Positions 32,879 through 43,665 of a stretch of DNA of 64,000 nucleotides are shown here, piece by piece. How positions within the stretch are numbered: position 1 is the stretch's first letter; the number at the start of each line of letters is the position of its first letter. This DNA comes from Drosophila pseudoobscura (taxonomy: Eukaryota; Arthropoda; Insecta; Diptera; Drosophilidae). A program made the translations under genes and the position numbers. The stretch covers positions 3,038,001 through 3,102,000 of the forward strand of contig NC_046681.1 of the NCBI RefSeq assembly GCF_009870125.1, written 5' to 3'. The notes beneath the pieces were generated by a model. That model was not told where the DNA came from and searched no databases. It saw only the letters and a list, made by a program, of their open reading frames with translations.

Positions 32879-35800
32879 CCACGATACCAAAGTGCGGCGG
32901 CTGCCACGAACTGATCTTGGACCGATTCATCCTGAAGGTGCTGGAGCGGACGTGGCACGCCAAGTGCCTCCAGTGCAGCGAGTGCCACGGCCAACTCAAC
33001 GACAAGTGCTTCGCCCGCAACGGTCAACTTTTCTGCAAGGAGGACTTTTTCAAGTAAGTAAATTTCTCTAATGCCAGCCGGAGTGGCTGGAGGGGCTGAA
33101 GGGACACCCCCTAGTTGAAGCGTCGCCGGTTTAATGAAAAATCTCCCCTTGCCCCATTGCCAATGTTTGGGTCGAACAGACGGTACGGTACAAAGTGTTC
33201 CGCTTGTGATATGGGCATACCGCCAACGCAGGTGGTGCGCCGGGCCCAGGACCACGTCTATCATCTGCAGTGCTTCCTGTGCGCGATGTGCTCCCGCACT
33301 CTCAACACGGGCGACGAATTCTATCTGATGGAGGACCGCAAGCTCATCTGCAAGCGCGATTACGAGGAGGCCAAGGCAAAGGGTGCGTGACGAGAGAGGT
33401 CCTTGGCAAAAGGCAATGGCTAGATTTGATTCTTGCAGGTCTCTACCTGGATGGCTCTCTGGACGGCGATCAGCCGAACAAGCGTCCCCGCACCACAATC
33501 ACCGCCAAGCAGCTGGAGACCCTGAAGACCGCCTACAACAACAGCCCCAAGCCCGCCCGACACGTTCGGGAGCAGCTGTCGCAGGACACGGGCCTAGATA
33601 TGCGGGTGGTCCAGGTCTGGTTCCAAAACAGGTAGGTGTCTATCTGTCAGATATCTGTCTTAAGTGGTAACGGCACTAACCTTAGTTGCATTTTCTAACA
33701 ACATTACAGGCGGGCCAAGGAGAAGCGACTGAAAAAGGATGCGGGACGCACCCGATGGAGTCAGTACTTCCGCTCCATGAAGGGGAACTGTTCGCCACGC
33801 ACTGACAAATTCCTCGACAAGGATGAACTAAAGGTCGACTATGACAGCTTCAGTCATCATGGTAAGTTTGTCCTCTGCCTGATAGCAGAATAAGTCATTG
33901 GTATCATTGGCCGTGTCCTCGGAACAGATCTAAGCAACGACAGCTACAGCACCGTCAATTTGGGCCTGGATGAGGGCGCCTCACCGCACAGCATACGTGG
34001 CTCCTACATGCATGGGAGCTCTAGTCCGTCACAGTACCCGCCGAGCAGTCGCTCGCCGCCGCCAGTCGGCCAGAGCCATACGTTTGGCTCCTATCCAGAC
34101 AATATTGTGTACACCAATATAGGTGAGTGGCTCGCGTGCTTTCTCTACGAAAACAGAAAAGAGAGGAGTCCCCAGTCTGTGTCTAACGTCTGTTTTCCGA
34201 ATCCCGGCTCAGATCATGCGCCGGGCTCTACTCTGCACACCAGCAAGTCACATCACCGCCTGCACAGTAGCAACAACGTCTCTGACCTGAGCAACGACTC
34301 GAGCCCCGAACAGGGCTATCCTGACTTTCCGCCGAGTCCCGATTCGTGGCTGGGCGACTCGGCCAGTACCAACAACACCAGCAACAACAACAACACCAGC
34401 AACAGCAACAACAACGGGGGCAGCGGCAGTGCTGGAGCCAGTGCGAATGTCACCAACGCAAACCCCGGAACGCCAAGCGTACATTACTGATACTCAAATC
34501 TGCTTTTGCGTTATTTTGAGCTGCAGTCCCGCAATCTTCTTCTCTCTGCCCAGCAACAACAACAGAAGCTGTAGCAGCGCCATGTTGAAAGCTCTCAGTA
34601 ACAGCGACAGCGAAGCTAATCGGTTAACGGGAGTGAGTCAGGAGATGTGGCAACGCGGCTGAGTTAAGATTGTAGATTTCAAGTTAATGCCATTTGGGTG
34701 CGTCTTTATATTCCGATTCGTGATCGGCATACAGATCCTGATCAAGAGCGAAACATAAATATCAATTACATAGTTCTAAAATTAACAAAAGCAAGAAGCA
34801 TCTCTCAACTTTTTGGGTAGGCAGGACATCTGTTGATGGGGTCCGAGTCGCCCCCACATGGCATAACCCTTACAGCCTTATTTGTTTATTTTAGATAAAC
34901 AAAACCCTTACAAAATTTGCTCAAAATAATTCATTTTCTTTACTTGGTCATCGGCATCGGATCGGTGAACTGAACACAGAATACGTATTGGTACTTACCT
35001 TAAAGCTTAATTGATTACATCACATCTTGGAAAGCCGCTCTATCATTCACCATTGTAGCCCTGATATTTAATTGTAAATAATGTATATTTGTGTATAGTG
35101 AATGAACTCTAAAACTGAATTTTAAATTAAATTAAGTCTGTATAGCCATAGCGTCAAACAAATGCGGAGTAGGGTAGTAGAGCGAAATATGCATTCGAGC
35201 CCAAAACAAGTTATTTATTGCTTTATATAGGAATACAACAAAATTGCATAGGAGAAATATCAATTACGAAAACGTGATGTCGTATTTATATCTAAACCCA
35301 AAAACGAAAAATATTTCAACAGAATAGAAATGTCAGTAAAAAAGCAACTACGTAAAACAAATGATAAAACGAATGCGATGAAATAAATTACTATTTGACA
35401 CATAAGAATAAAGACACAAAATTTGTTAATTATCGAGTTTAATTATAGTTTATCGAACAATTTTGTTCGAATTGTGATATGCGGAATTTCAAAACCTTTT
35501 TGGCGGAATCTACTTAGAATTTTTCCAAGCGATTTAAGTTTAGTTTTTTTTTTTATTTTTCATTCAAAAACTTTTATCTACGCTACGCAGATTGTGAAGT
35601 GAAAAAATGTTTCTATATTTTCTGAGGTATGTATTATGTATTGTGATTTGCAAGGTATCTGCGAGTAACAGCCTTCTGCTGGTGTCACACGGTCCACTTT
35701 ATCTTGCTGCACCTAATTGCATCGCCACTTGAAAGATGCATTGCATATCAACGTCCAGATTATACAGCTTTCGAAAGGAATAAAAATGTTGTGCTACTCT

Positions 35801-36390
35801 TAACGATGGGATACCAAAATATGTGTCTTTAAGGCCAGACAATTAAAACTGACAAGCCAGCTGAAAAATAGCACCAAGAATACAAAGATGCTGGTAAAAA
35901 TTAAAAAATATAAGAAGTCAACTTTTGCAACAATGGTGTACCTGAACTGAACAGTGACAATAATGAATTTTAAATTTTTTTTGACTAAATAAAATTAAAT
36001 TTAAATGTTTTAAATTCAAAATTTTCTTTAATTTGTAAAACCCGATTTTTTTTTTCATTCCAATGTGCTTAGCGGTGAATCGATAATCGAGAGCTCAGTT
36101 TTCTTTTAGTTTGAAAGCCTACACAAATGAACGTAAATGGCGCTACTGAGCAGGTGGCGCCACGGCCACTGCTTGACCTAAAATAAAACTAGACTGTATA
36201 CTTGTTGAAAAGCGATTTCTTAGCATATTTTTGGGTGTAGATGTAGACATGAAAACCTATCGGGTACAATTCGATTAAGCAAATTCAAATTTATTATTAG
36301 ATAATTTTTATTCTGATAATTATATATTTTGTTATTGTTGTTATTGTTTTATATAATTTATATAAACCAAAGCCCCTAAACATTCAATGT
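32500..36390 (+). repeat. Lim3 inverted-repeat arm, copy 1
   Basis: Matches the reverse complement of about 43140-47295. Identity is very high over the Lim3 exons, introns and 3' region. It becomes patchy beyond about 35930 and fades by about 36390. Relative to copy 2 it has about 120 extra bases near 35930-36050 and lacks the ~350-base insertion found at 43313-43665. Confidence 0.9.
32879..34490 (+). CDS. Lim3: Lim3 LIM-homeodomain exons, copy 1 (5' exon missing)
   Basis: Six exons (32879-33053, 33180-33382, 33439-33631, 33710-33861, 33928-34122, 34213-34490) encode 398 residues. LIM1 is [12 protein letters not shown] to [11 protein letters not shown]2 is KCSACDMGI to [11 protein letters not shown], and the homeodomain runs from [14 protein letters not shown] to [14 protein letters not shown] (Gln50 type). 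The C-terminal [13 protein letters not shown] element is shared with vertebrate LHX3/LHX4. Lim3 is a transcription factor that specifies motor neuron subtypes and partners with Islet/Chip. Exon 1 here begins at a splice acceptor with a split codon, so an upstream first exon is required. None is visible in the ~0.5 kb before SPH copy 1; the in-frame ATG at 32773 would lie in what should be intron. This copy is therefore probably 5'-incomplete unless it uses a remote or new promoter. Confidence 0.85.
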
Positions 36391-36750
36391 GATTCAAAGG
36401 ATATCTCGTTGGGGATAATTGGCGCTAATTAACGATTAGTATAGTAAAGATTATATTATGGCTATAGACACCTTCAGCCCCTTACCCCTGTCCGTTGCCA
36501 CACTTTAATTCAATTTTACAGTATAGCATAGAGAAAATAAATAAATATAAAAAAATATATTTAATTTAATAATGGTCACAAGTCAAACTTTGGCAATTTA
36601 CTCACAGCTTAGCTATGTTAATGGGCACATAAAAACGTAAAAAGGTAACGGTTTGTACCGAAATTGCAGAGGGTTTTTTTGCACAAGCACAATCACATCG
36701 CAGAGGCATCAACGTATATACGCATTATGTACCTGAATGATGTCTGTATG
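34491..36750 (+). other. Lim3 copy 1 3' UTR and downstream DNA
   Basis: AT-rich, with an AATAAA at about 35408 that could end the Lim3 transcript; most of it is matched in copy 2. Beyond 36110 there are TGGCGCCA-type palindromes typical of repeat debris. No gene is supported. Confidence 0.5.
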
Positions 36751-37243
36751 TACACTACTGGTCAAAATAATAAGTACACGCTTCTGACCTTTTCAATAAA
36801 CGTAGGGAACAAATTTAATTCACTTTTAGTTTTCCGACCTACAGTAGATTATAAAAATCTGAAACAAATTAATTTCACACTTCAAATATGTACATATATA
36901 CTCAGTTTGTGTTCGATTGAATAATATTGAATATTGATTGAATAATAAGTACAGCAAGTTTACAAAACCAAAAACACAAATCGTATCAACATTTTTTATT
37001 ATTTTCTTGTTATTGGGTTTCAGGAGAATGACTTGGCCACTGCATAACGTATAGCTTTTTCTCCAAAAAGATTTATTTTTCGTTTCGTCGCTCAATAATA
37101 TTTTATTATTATTTTGCCCATCCAGCAAGACTGTAACTTTTCCAAACATAAACAATTGACATCCATACATTCAACAAAATTCGAGCTATTTCATATCAAA
37201 TGAGTACGATAACTATGAACTTATTATTTTGACCAGTAGTGTA
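36751..37243. mobile_element. Tc1-like element, short non-autonomous copy
   Basis: Inverted terminal repeats are visible: TACACTACTGGTCAAAATAA at 36751 and its reverse complement ending at 37243, at least 24 bases matching. The ends begin and finish in TA, as for Tc1/mariner insertion. The interior (~440 bases) holds a minus-strand reading frame with a weak transposase-like LLSDET piece but no full transposase. It sits just outside the Lim3 copy 1 arm. Confidence 0.85.
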
Positions 37244-37504
37244 TATTATTACCACGTATTTGAATTGTTTGACGGTGGTTTAACAGTTTAGATGCTCAAT
37301 TATGCAATACCATACTATACCAGTGGATTTAATGATCATACAAATGGGTTGGAAAATTGTTGTTCCTAAACTCGGCTATTCACAACCAAAAGCAAAAGAA
37401 GTACTGCAGATAGGAGTGATTATTTCTAATAAATATCATACGCTAAGTGCCGTAAAAATGAAACGAAAGTAAAGCTTGACCATTATATACTAACAAAGAA
37501 GAGG
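37244..37504. other. AT-rich DNA, nothing recognised
   Basis: Short non-coding stretch between two repeat elements. I see no gene or motif. Confidence 0.3.
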
Positions 37505-37895
37505 TAATACAACATAAAACGGGCGGGGGGCGTTGTGAGTCGCTGCTACGGCCGCCACTCTACATTTATACACGATACTTGGTCAGTATGGTCCTCCGCC
37601 GCCAGAGGACGCTAACATTGAACGACAAAGAGTTTGAGAGGGAAAAACAGAAAATCAGTCAGACCAACATTCCGATCTTATCCAGACTCATCAATCTGGT
37701 AGATATGATATGGTAAGTTTCTATGATTGTGCGTTTTTCATTTTCTTGTACCCTAAAAATGGAGGATGCGACAGATTTTTGTCTTTTATGTGGTGGTAGG
37801 TGGCGTGGCAAGATATTGTTTCATGAGACAAGGACATCCATTTTCCCCACAAATCTAATATACCCCTATACTCATTTGGAGTATCGGGTATAAAA
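37505..37895 (+). mobile_element. DINE-1/INE-1-like (Helitron-related) fragment
   Basis: The ending (CCACAAATCTAATATACCCC followed by ACTCATTTGGAGTATCGGGTATAAA) is the familiar tail of Drosophila interspersed DINE-1-type repeats. The front shares a CATTTATAC-CGGTACTTAGTC-like block with 40310-40535. It is non-coding and degenerate. Confidence 0.6.
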
Positions 37896-38735
37896 AGAGG
37901 AAATACAACATAAAATTACAAAGCCATTAGCCATACGTTTGTACATGCCATAAAATATGCACACACAAATGTACAAGTATAAAACAATTTAATGTGCGTT
38001 TGTCGCGTTCGTTTTCCTGCTTGAAAAACTGGAACCATCCGGCCAGAGCCAGCCGGCTGAAGTTTGGTCAGTGAAAGGCAGCGGCTTATCAAACCCCACT
38101 GATCACATCAACATTTTATTATGGCCTAAAAATAAAATACGAATTCGGATGCCAAAAGTGGAAGAAAGTTTAGGCTAGGCGCCAAGTACTCCCTGAAATA
38201 AATAGACTAACTATCAGTCCTCTTAGTATAGTGTCCGGCTAACTCTAATAGTTGAAAGTTTGTCAATTCGTCTTGAAAGAATTTAATTATTATATTTCTT
38301 CTAGCATTTAAGTGACAGGCCTGACAGCGCAGAAGGGCGCAGAAGGGTCTAATGCGACTATGCAGTCATTTTTGGTATTTACCTGATGTGTGCATCGGGT
38401 AAATCACATTTGAATTGTTCGTAATGAATAGAAAACAAATGAAATGAAATTCCAATCTGGAAATGAGACCATATTGTATGTACATATAACATATGTATCA
38501 GTTAATAACCGCAGACAGACGACCAGTAGAGCGGCAGTAGCAGCGGCTATATGTATATGTGTCGCACACACACGCGCACACATATGTAAGTAGGGTATAT
38601 TTTCATTTTCATTTGGCCAGATCGCTCCGCTTAGTTGAAAAAGTTTAGTTCACCTGCACGGTTCGAATGAACGGAAACCAAAAGTTCTGGGCCATACAGT
38701 GCGGGAATAATTAGCAAGTGTTTCCAAGTGTTAAA
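37896..38735. other. Upstream region of CLIP-SPH copy 2
   Basis: No ORF is supported. This is presumed promoter and 5' UTR of the gene starting at 38736. It includes short (CA)n and CATATGTA-type runs near 38480-38590. Confidence 0.35.
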
Positions 38736-41700
38736 ATGCAGTCATTATTTTTATTTTTCATAGTTTGCCAAATCTTGGCAGGCGTTCGAACGGAATCCGG
38801 GGAATTCGGTAGGACTAAAAATTGTTTCGAAAATTATACGCTTAGAAGTCGGAGCCCTACCCGGCACTCGAAGAGTTTAGGGATAAGTAAAGTGTAACAC
38901 CCAGAATGAGGCGTTTCCGATCGTATAAAGAATATAAATATATATATAGACGAGTCTCAGACCAATGAAACAGGAGTATTTCCCTAAAGACGAAAATCTG
39001 TGGCATCCCCCATTTTAAAGTTACAAGAACACCAAAAAAGCAGAATCATTGAAAATCCAGCAATAAATATCTAACAGATTGGCGAATGTCGATCAAATCG
39101 GATTATTATTATAGACTGAATGAAGAAATCAATTTGCAGCCTGTCCACTTCCACGCGCCACGTGTAGTGTGCGCCCTCTGGCGGAGGGTAGTGATACGTA
39201 TAAAATATTATATTGTATAAAAAAATAGTTCTTAAGCTCACATGTTCAGTTCCTCTTTCGTCGAAAAAACATAGCAACTCGCCGTAATGCCGAAAAAACA
39301 GTTCCCCTCTCTTTTGTCGAAAGAACTCTTTCGCCGAAAAAAAGTGTTCCTTTTTCGCAGGAAAACATAGCATCTCGCCGAAAAAAGAGGAACCTCTTTC
39401 GTCGATAAACATAGCAACTCGCCATCTTGCCGAAAAACATTGCCCTTTTGCGAAAAAACATTGCATCTCACCATTTGCTCTTGCATTAGCGTTCGACCGA
39501 TCGTTTATCATCTAAAGTCCAAATCTTTTTGGATAGCTACGTTTCAACAGATGGCTCTGAAAGTCGGCTTCAAATGTCCTTGCTTCAAATATTCTCCGGT
39601 TCAAGGCATATCGGTATGTGGCATATTTCAGACACTTTATATGCTCCTCATCCATGTATCATTTTTTTTATTTATTTTTTTTATTTATTAAAAATTTAAA
39701 AGTTTTCTTTAAAAATTTCCTCCAATAAATACTTTCTCAGTGGCGCCACGTTCGTGAAAATTATACGTAGTTCGCACGTAATCGCTGCAGAATTATAAGT
39801 CAGCAGTACGAGGGATACTTTTTTCCGTACGTTTCAAAAATAATTGAAATGTTGCCGATAGGGACAAAAGTGTTTTCCGTGCTACTTGCCAATAGATGGC
39901 GCTAAATATCAGACGCTAATTAATAAGGAAAACGCCACAAAAATTTTTCGGAAAAACCCGTGTAAAAGAAACCCCTGAAAAAAGACATCGTATCTCTAAA
40001 ACATTTTAAAATTACTCAAAAATTAGAAAACGTTGGAAAAACAAATTTTCGTATAAAACATGTCATTACCAAACACGTCTGATTGCAAAATACTAATGTA
40101 ACCCCCTTAAATTTCCAAAAAAAGGGAATTCCGCTTAATTTTTGTTATCTACAATTGTTCCGACCAGTAAATTTCCTTGTATAAAAAATAAGGAAACAAA
40201 TATCTACATATTCTCTCTATGCTCATTCTTGTTTTCGTTTGGTTTCAGATGTTTGTGAGTTGTGTGCTTTTTTATCTATCTATTTGTGTTGTGTTATTTT
40301 GAACCGTAGTAAAGGGAAACGAGGGGGAGACCGCAACTCTCCATTTATACTCGGTACTTAGTCTCCTCCGGCAGACCCGCAAATATTAAACGACACGACA
40401 TAGGGCGCTGATAGGGACGGACAGACAGACAGACAGGGCTTAATCGACTCGGCAACGATTCCTTCTGGACGTTACACACATCCATTTTCACCACAAATAT
40501 AATATACTCATTTTGAGTATGGCATCGGGTATACAAATTTTTGATTTTCAAGACCTTGTAAAAACAGAATTAGGTGGGCGGGAAGGGGGGGGGGGGGGGG
40601 GGGGGGAAATCATGGTTTTGAGTTGAACAGTTGAAAAAACTAATATTTATCGATTCTTCCAACATTCTAGAGAAACTACTGATCCCCGTAAGCTACGTAC
40701 AAAGCACAGCGAGCAAAGCAAAACCAGAGAATGGGACGACTGTACACTCGTTAATCGCTCGCTCCTACTACCAAGAGAACAGCCAGTCCGAGTGCTCCGT
40801 GGGAACGGAATGCACGCCGCTGCACGACTGTACGGCCCTGATTTACGAGGTGGCCAGGAGCTGTTATTACGGCGATAAGTCGCTATACTGTGGGGGTGCT
40901 GCCGAGGAGATGCCGTACGTCTGCTGTCCGAGCAGTCCGCTGGAGAAGAACCAGGTGTGTGGCAAGTCTCTGGTGCAAGGACACTTTTACAAGGGACTGG
41001 GCTCGTATCCGTTCGTGGCGCGCATTGGATTCAAGCGTAAGTTTCAGTGGCAGTGGCACCTGATGAAACCTGATGATTCGAGTAGCCATGATGTGCGCTT
41101 ATTTCAGATGTCAATACGGGAGCCTTTGCCTATCCATGTGCTGGGGCTGTCATCGCGCGCCGTGTCATCCTGACGGCCGCCCACTGTGCGCTGGCCAAGG
41201 CCGATGGGCATCGACTGTAAGTGGGTCACAGACTCCAGTGGCAACCGGATGGACTCGTACTTATCGGATCTAATCGACTTTCACTCGACTCTTGCAGGTC
41301 GTCAGTGCGCGTGGGTGAGTACGACACCTCCAGCGATCCGGACTGCGCCAACACCGGGTTCTGCGCTCCACGCTCCGTGAATCATGCCATCAGCCATGTG
41401 ATCGTCCATCCAGACTACAAGCAAGGCAGCTACCATCATGACATTGCCCTCCTGGTACTCAAAACGCCGCTCAACTACTCGGGTAAGTGCCAATAAGAGG
41501 CATAGTGATAGAGGAGTATTCGTGAATGGGGTCCCAGGGGGCGGTTCCGCATGGCAGTGTCAACGTTAATTAAAAATCGTTTTGTTCTGTCATCTCTACA
41601 TCCACTCGCTCCAAGTTCACAAATGTCGACCATGCTCCATGTTTACCCTCCATCTGGGTCGCATGTCGCTAATTTAAGGTTAGGATCCCATCCCCCACAA

Positions 41701-42982
41701 GAGGGGACTGGACTGGGTATGGCTTACTGGTTACTGGTTACTGGTTGCTGTTGATCGCTTAATTGGGCGGCGTTGGGCTTTGGTGCGTGCTTGCTGTTGC
41801 AGCTAATGACTTGAGCGCGACCTGGGCAATGGTCCGCTTTGATTGTCAGCTTTTAGTTTCGGCTCAATGGCTACGAACTTTGGATTCAAGATTCTGCATA
41901 GCTTTGCGATATATTGTAGAACATGGAAGGAGACCTGAAGCTCAAGCCAGTTCATTTTCTATATACGTTCTAATCAATCATCGATCGATCATGGCTGCAG
42001 AAAAAGAGGGAAATTCGTAGGACTTGTAGACCGAGATCTTTTTCAGCAACAACGCAAGAATACATTACATTAATAATTCGTTCCATTGAGATCTTTTTGA
42101 GAACTGTTGCTTGATACTTTTAAATTGTTGGTTGCCGACTGAAAGATTGGCCTTAACCGAAACGTGATGATGAAAGCGTAAAACTTTATGGCAGTCACTC
42201 CAAAAATATCACAACAAATAAGAGACGTTACACTGTCTGAACTGGACTCAAGATCCGAAGATCCGAAATCGATTGGCTAATTGCATGGTGTCCACGTCGC
42301 AAGCAACACATTATGTGCGAACCAAATTGGGCGTTACCCAGATGGCCGGCCAACTTGTTCTTGGTTACCCTTACTGCCTTATAATGACCAATAAAAGAAC
42401 GTGAGCCGAACACGGGATTAATCAATGGGTCATGGCATGCAACAATGTTGCTACAGCAGCCGGACCTAAGATTAATAGCAGCCCTCCCTCCCATTTATAT
42501 GTATTCTCGGTAGTGGCCACACAGCCGATCTGTCTGCAGAAGACACGCGCCAACCTGGTGGTGGGGAAGCGGGCGACCATCGCCGGATGGGGCAAGATTT
42601 CCACGGCGAGTATTCGCCAGCCTGAGATGACACATCTGGATGTGCCGCTGACCAGCTGGGACCTCTGTCTGCGCAACTATGGCTCTACTGGCGCCCTCGA
42701 GTCTCCCAATTCGATTGAAGGACAATGGATGTGCGCCGGCGGCGAGGGCAAGGATGTTTGCCAGGGCTTTGGCGGAGCGCCCCTGTTCATACAGGAGAAC
42801 GGAATCTTCTCACAGGTACAGGTGAATTGTACTTCGTTGGAATTGCAAGCTAACAGTCCCTTCCACAGATTGGCATCATGTCCTTCGGCTCTGACAATTG
42901 CGGCGGACTGCGCATACCAAGCGTTTATACGTCGGTGGCTCATTTCGCCGAATGGATACACGACAACACGCCGCCTGAATAA
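38736..42982 (+). CDS. CLIP-domain serine protease homolog (copy 2, full length)
   Basis: Six exons (38736-38808, 40671-41036, 41108-41216, 41298-41482, 42514-42815, 42869-42982) give 382 residues. A signal peptide (MQSLFLFFIVCQILAGVRT) leads to a CLIP domain with six cysteines (CSVGTECTPLHDC, SCYYGDKSLYCGG, YVCCP), then a trypsin-like domain. His57 is present (ILTAAHC) and Asp102 is present (HHDIALLVL). The active-site motif reads CQGFGGAPL in place of CxGDSGGPL, so the serine and its neighbouring aspartate are lost and the protein should be a non-catalytic CLIPA-type homolog. Such secreted proteins act as cofactors or regulators of extracellular protease cascades (melanization, Toll, coagulation). 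Intron 1 is 1.9 kb and full of repeat debris. Exons 3-5 are duplicated in inverted orientation at 30022-31905. It runs tail to tail with Lim3 copy 2. Confidence 0.88.
39246..39480. repeat. Degenerate minisatellite in SPH intron 1
   Basis: A motif built from CATAGCAACTCGCC, TGCCGAAAAAACA and CCTCTTTCGTCGAAA recurs four to five times with spacing changes. This explains the overlapping open frames rich in F/R/K on the minus strand. I read it as a decayed tandem repeat, not coding. Confidence 0.7.
39990..40250 (+). mobile_element. Dispersed repeat R, copy 1
   Basis: Shared in the same orientation with 43380-43560. Landmarks are ACGTTGGAAAAA, AAATTT-CGTATAAA, CCCTTAAATTTCCA, AAAAAGGGAATTC, and CCAGTAAATTT followed by CTTGTA. 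A terminal landmark AAAACAGAATTAG returns at about 40562, so the following DINE-1-like piece appears to be inserted inside it. I cannot assign a class. Confidence 0.6.
40310..40535 (+). mobile_element. DINE-1/INE-1-like fragment
   Basis: Contains GACGGACAGACAGACAGACA, then TTAATCGACTCGG, CGATTCCTTCTGGACGTTAC and the tail CTCATTTTGAGTATGGCATC. These are hallmark blocks of the abundant Drosophila DINE-1 repeats, in the same order. Non-coding. Confidence 0.75.
40585..40606 (+). repeat. Poly-G homopolymer of 22
   Basis: A pure run of 22 G follows GGGCGGGAA, 64 bases upstream of CLIP exon 2. Such a long G run is rare in Drosophila and is a common site of sequencing or assembly error. Confidence 0.9.
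41040..42911 (+). repeat. SPH inverted-repeat arm, copy 2
   Basis: Counterpart of 30022-31905 in opposite orientation. It begins just inside intron 2 and ends inside the last coding exon, after the DNCGG codons. Intron 4 (41483-42513, about 1.03 kb) is conserved between the copies almost base for base. Confidence 0.9.
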
Positions 42983-43312
42983 GCTCCTTTCACATGACGT
43001 AAATGGTGTTAATGTTAAATGTTAATGTAAATATAATACGACATATATGTACCAATTTTTTGTACTTACTGCCCCATTAATTAACGAAAAACATTACAAA
43101 TGGTTATATTTTGATTCTGTATAAACTTGAGAATGTGACCAAGCAAAATAGTTTTGTGTAGTGCTTTGGTTTATCTAAATTATCTAAACCAATAAAAATA
43201 AATAATTATCTAAATATCTAAAAACTGTCTAATAATAAATTTGAATTTGTTTAATCGAATTGTACTCGATCGGTTTCATTTCACGTACACCCAAAAATAT
43301 GCTAAGAAATCG

Positions 43313-43665
43313 CACTTCAAAATGACTTTTACATGCATTCCATTCACATTGGTTCCTTGTCTCGAAAACCTATTAAAATTAGGGATGAAAATGACACGTT
43401 GGAAAAAGCAAATTTTAGTATAAATAATATTCACAAAACACTAACACATTTCTATTGAAAAAATGTAATGCCCTTAAATTTCCACAAAAAGGGAATTCGC
43501 CTAAATTTTTGCTGTCTACCATTGCTCTGACCAGTAAATTTGCTTGTATTTTTACGCAAAAAATCGAAAGAGAAACATATATTTCTAGCTGCTTGGGAGC
43601 TGAGTGTGTGTGTTATCGTGACATATTTTTTTTTTATTTTCAAACCGTACAAAAACAGAATTAGT
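43313..43665 (+). mobile_element. Dispersed repeat R, copy 2, inserted in the Lim3 arm
   Basis: The flanks on both sides match copy 1 (about 36190-36215), but this ~350-base block is missing there. It shares landmarks with 39990-40250 in direct orientation and ends in AAAACAGAATTAG. It is best read as an element inserted in one copy after the duplication, or removed from the other. Confidence 0.6.

Noticed and set aside
32857-33498. 213-codon minus-strand ORF across Lim3 copy 1 (and its mirror in copy 2)
   Set aside because: Antisense of LIM and homeodomain exons and runs through introns; no homology of its own.
39071-39511. 146-codon ORF in SPH intron 1
   Set aside because: Explained by the minisatellite repeating in three frames.
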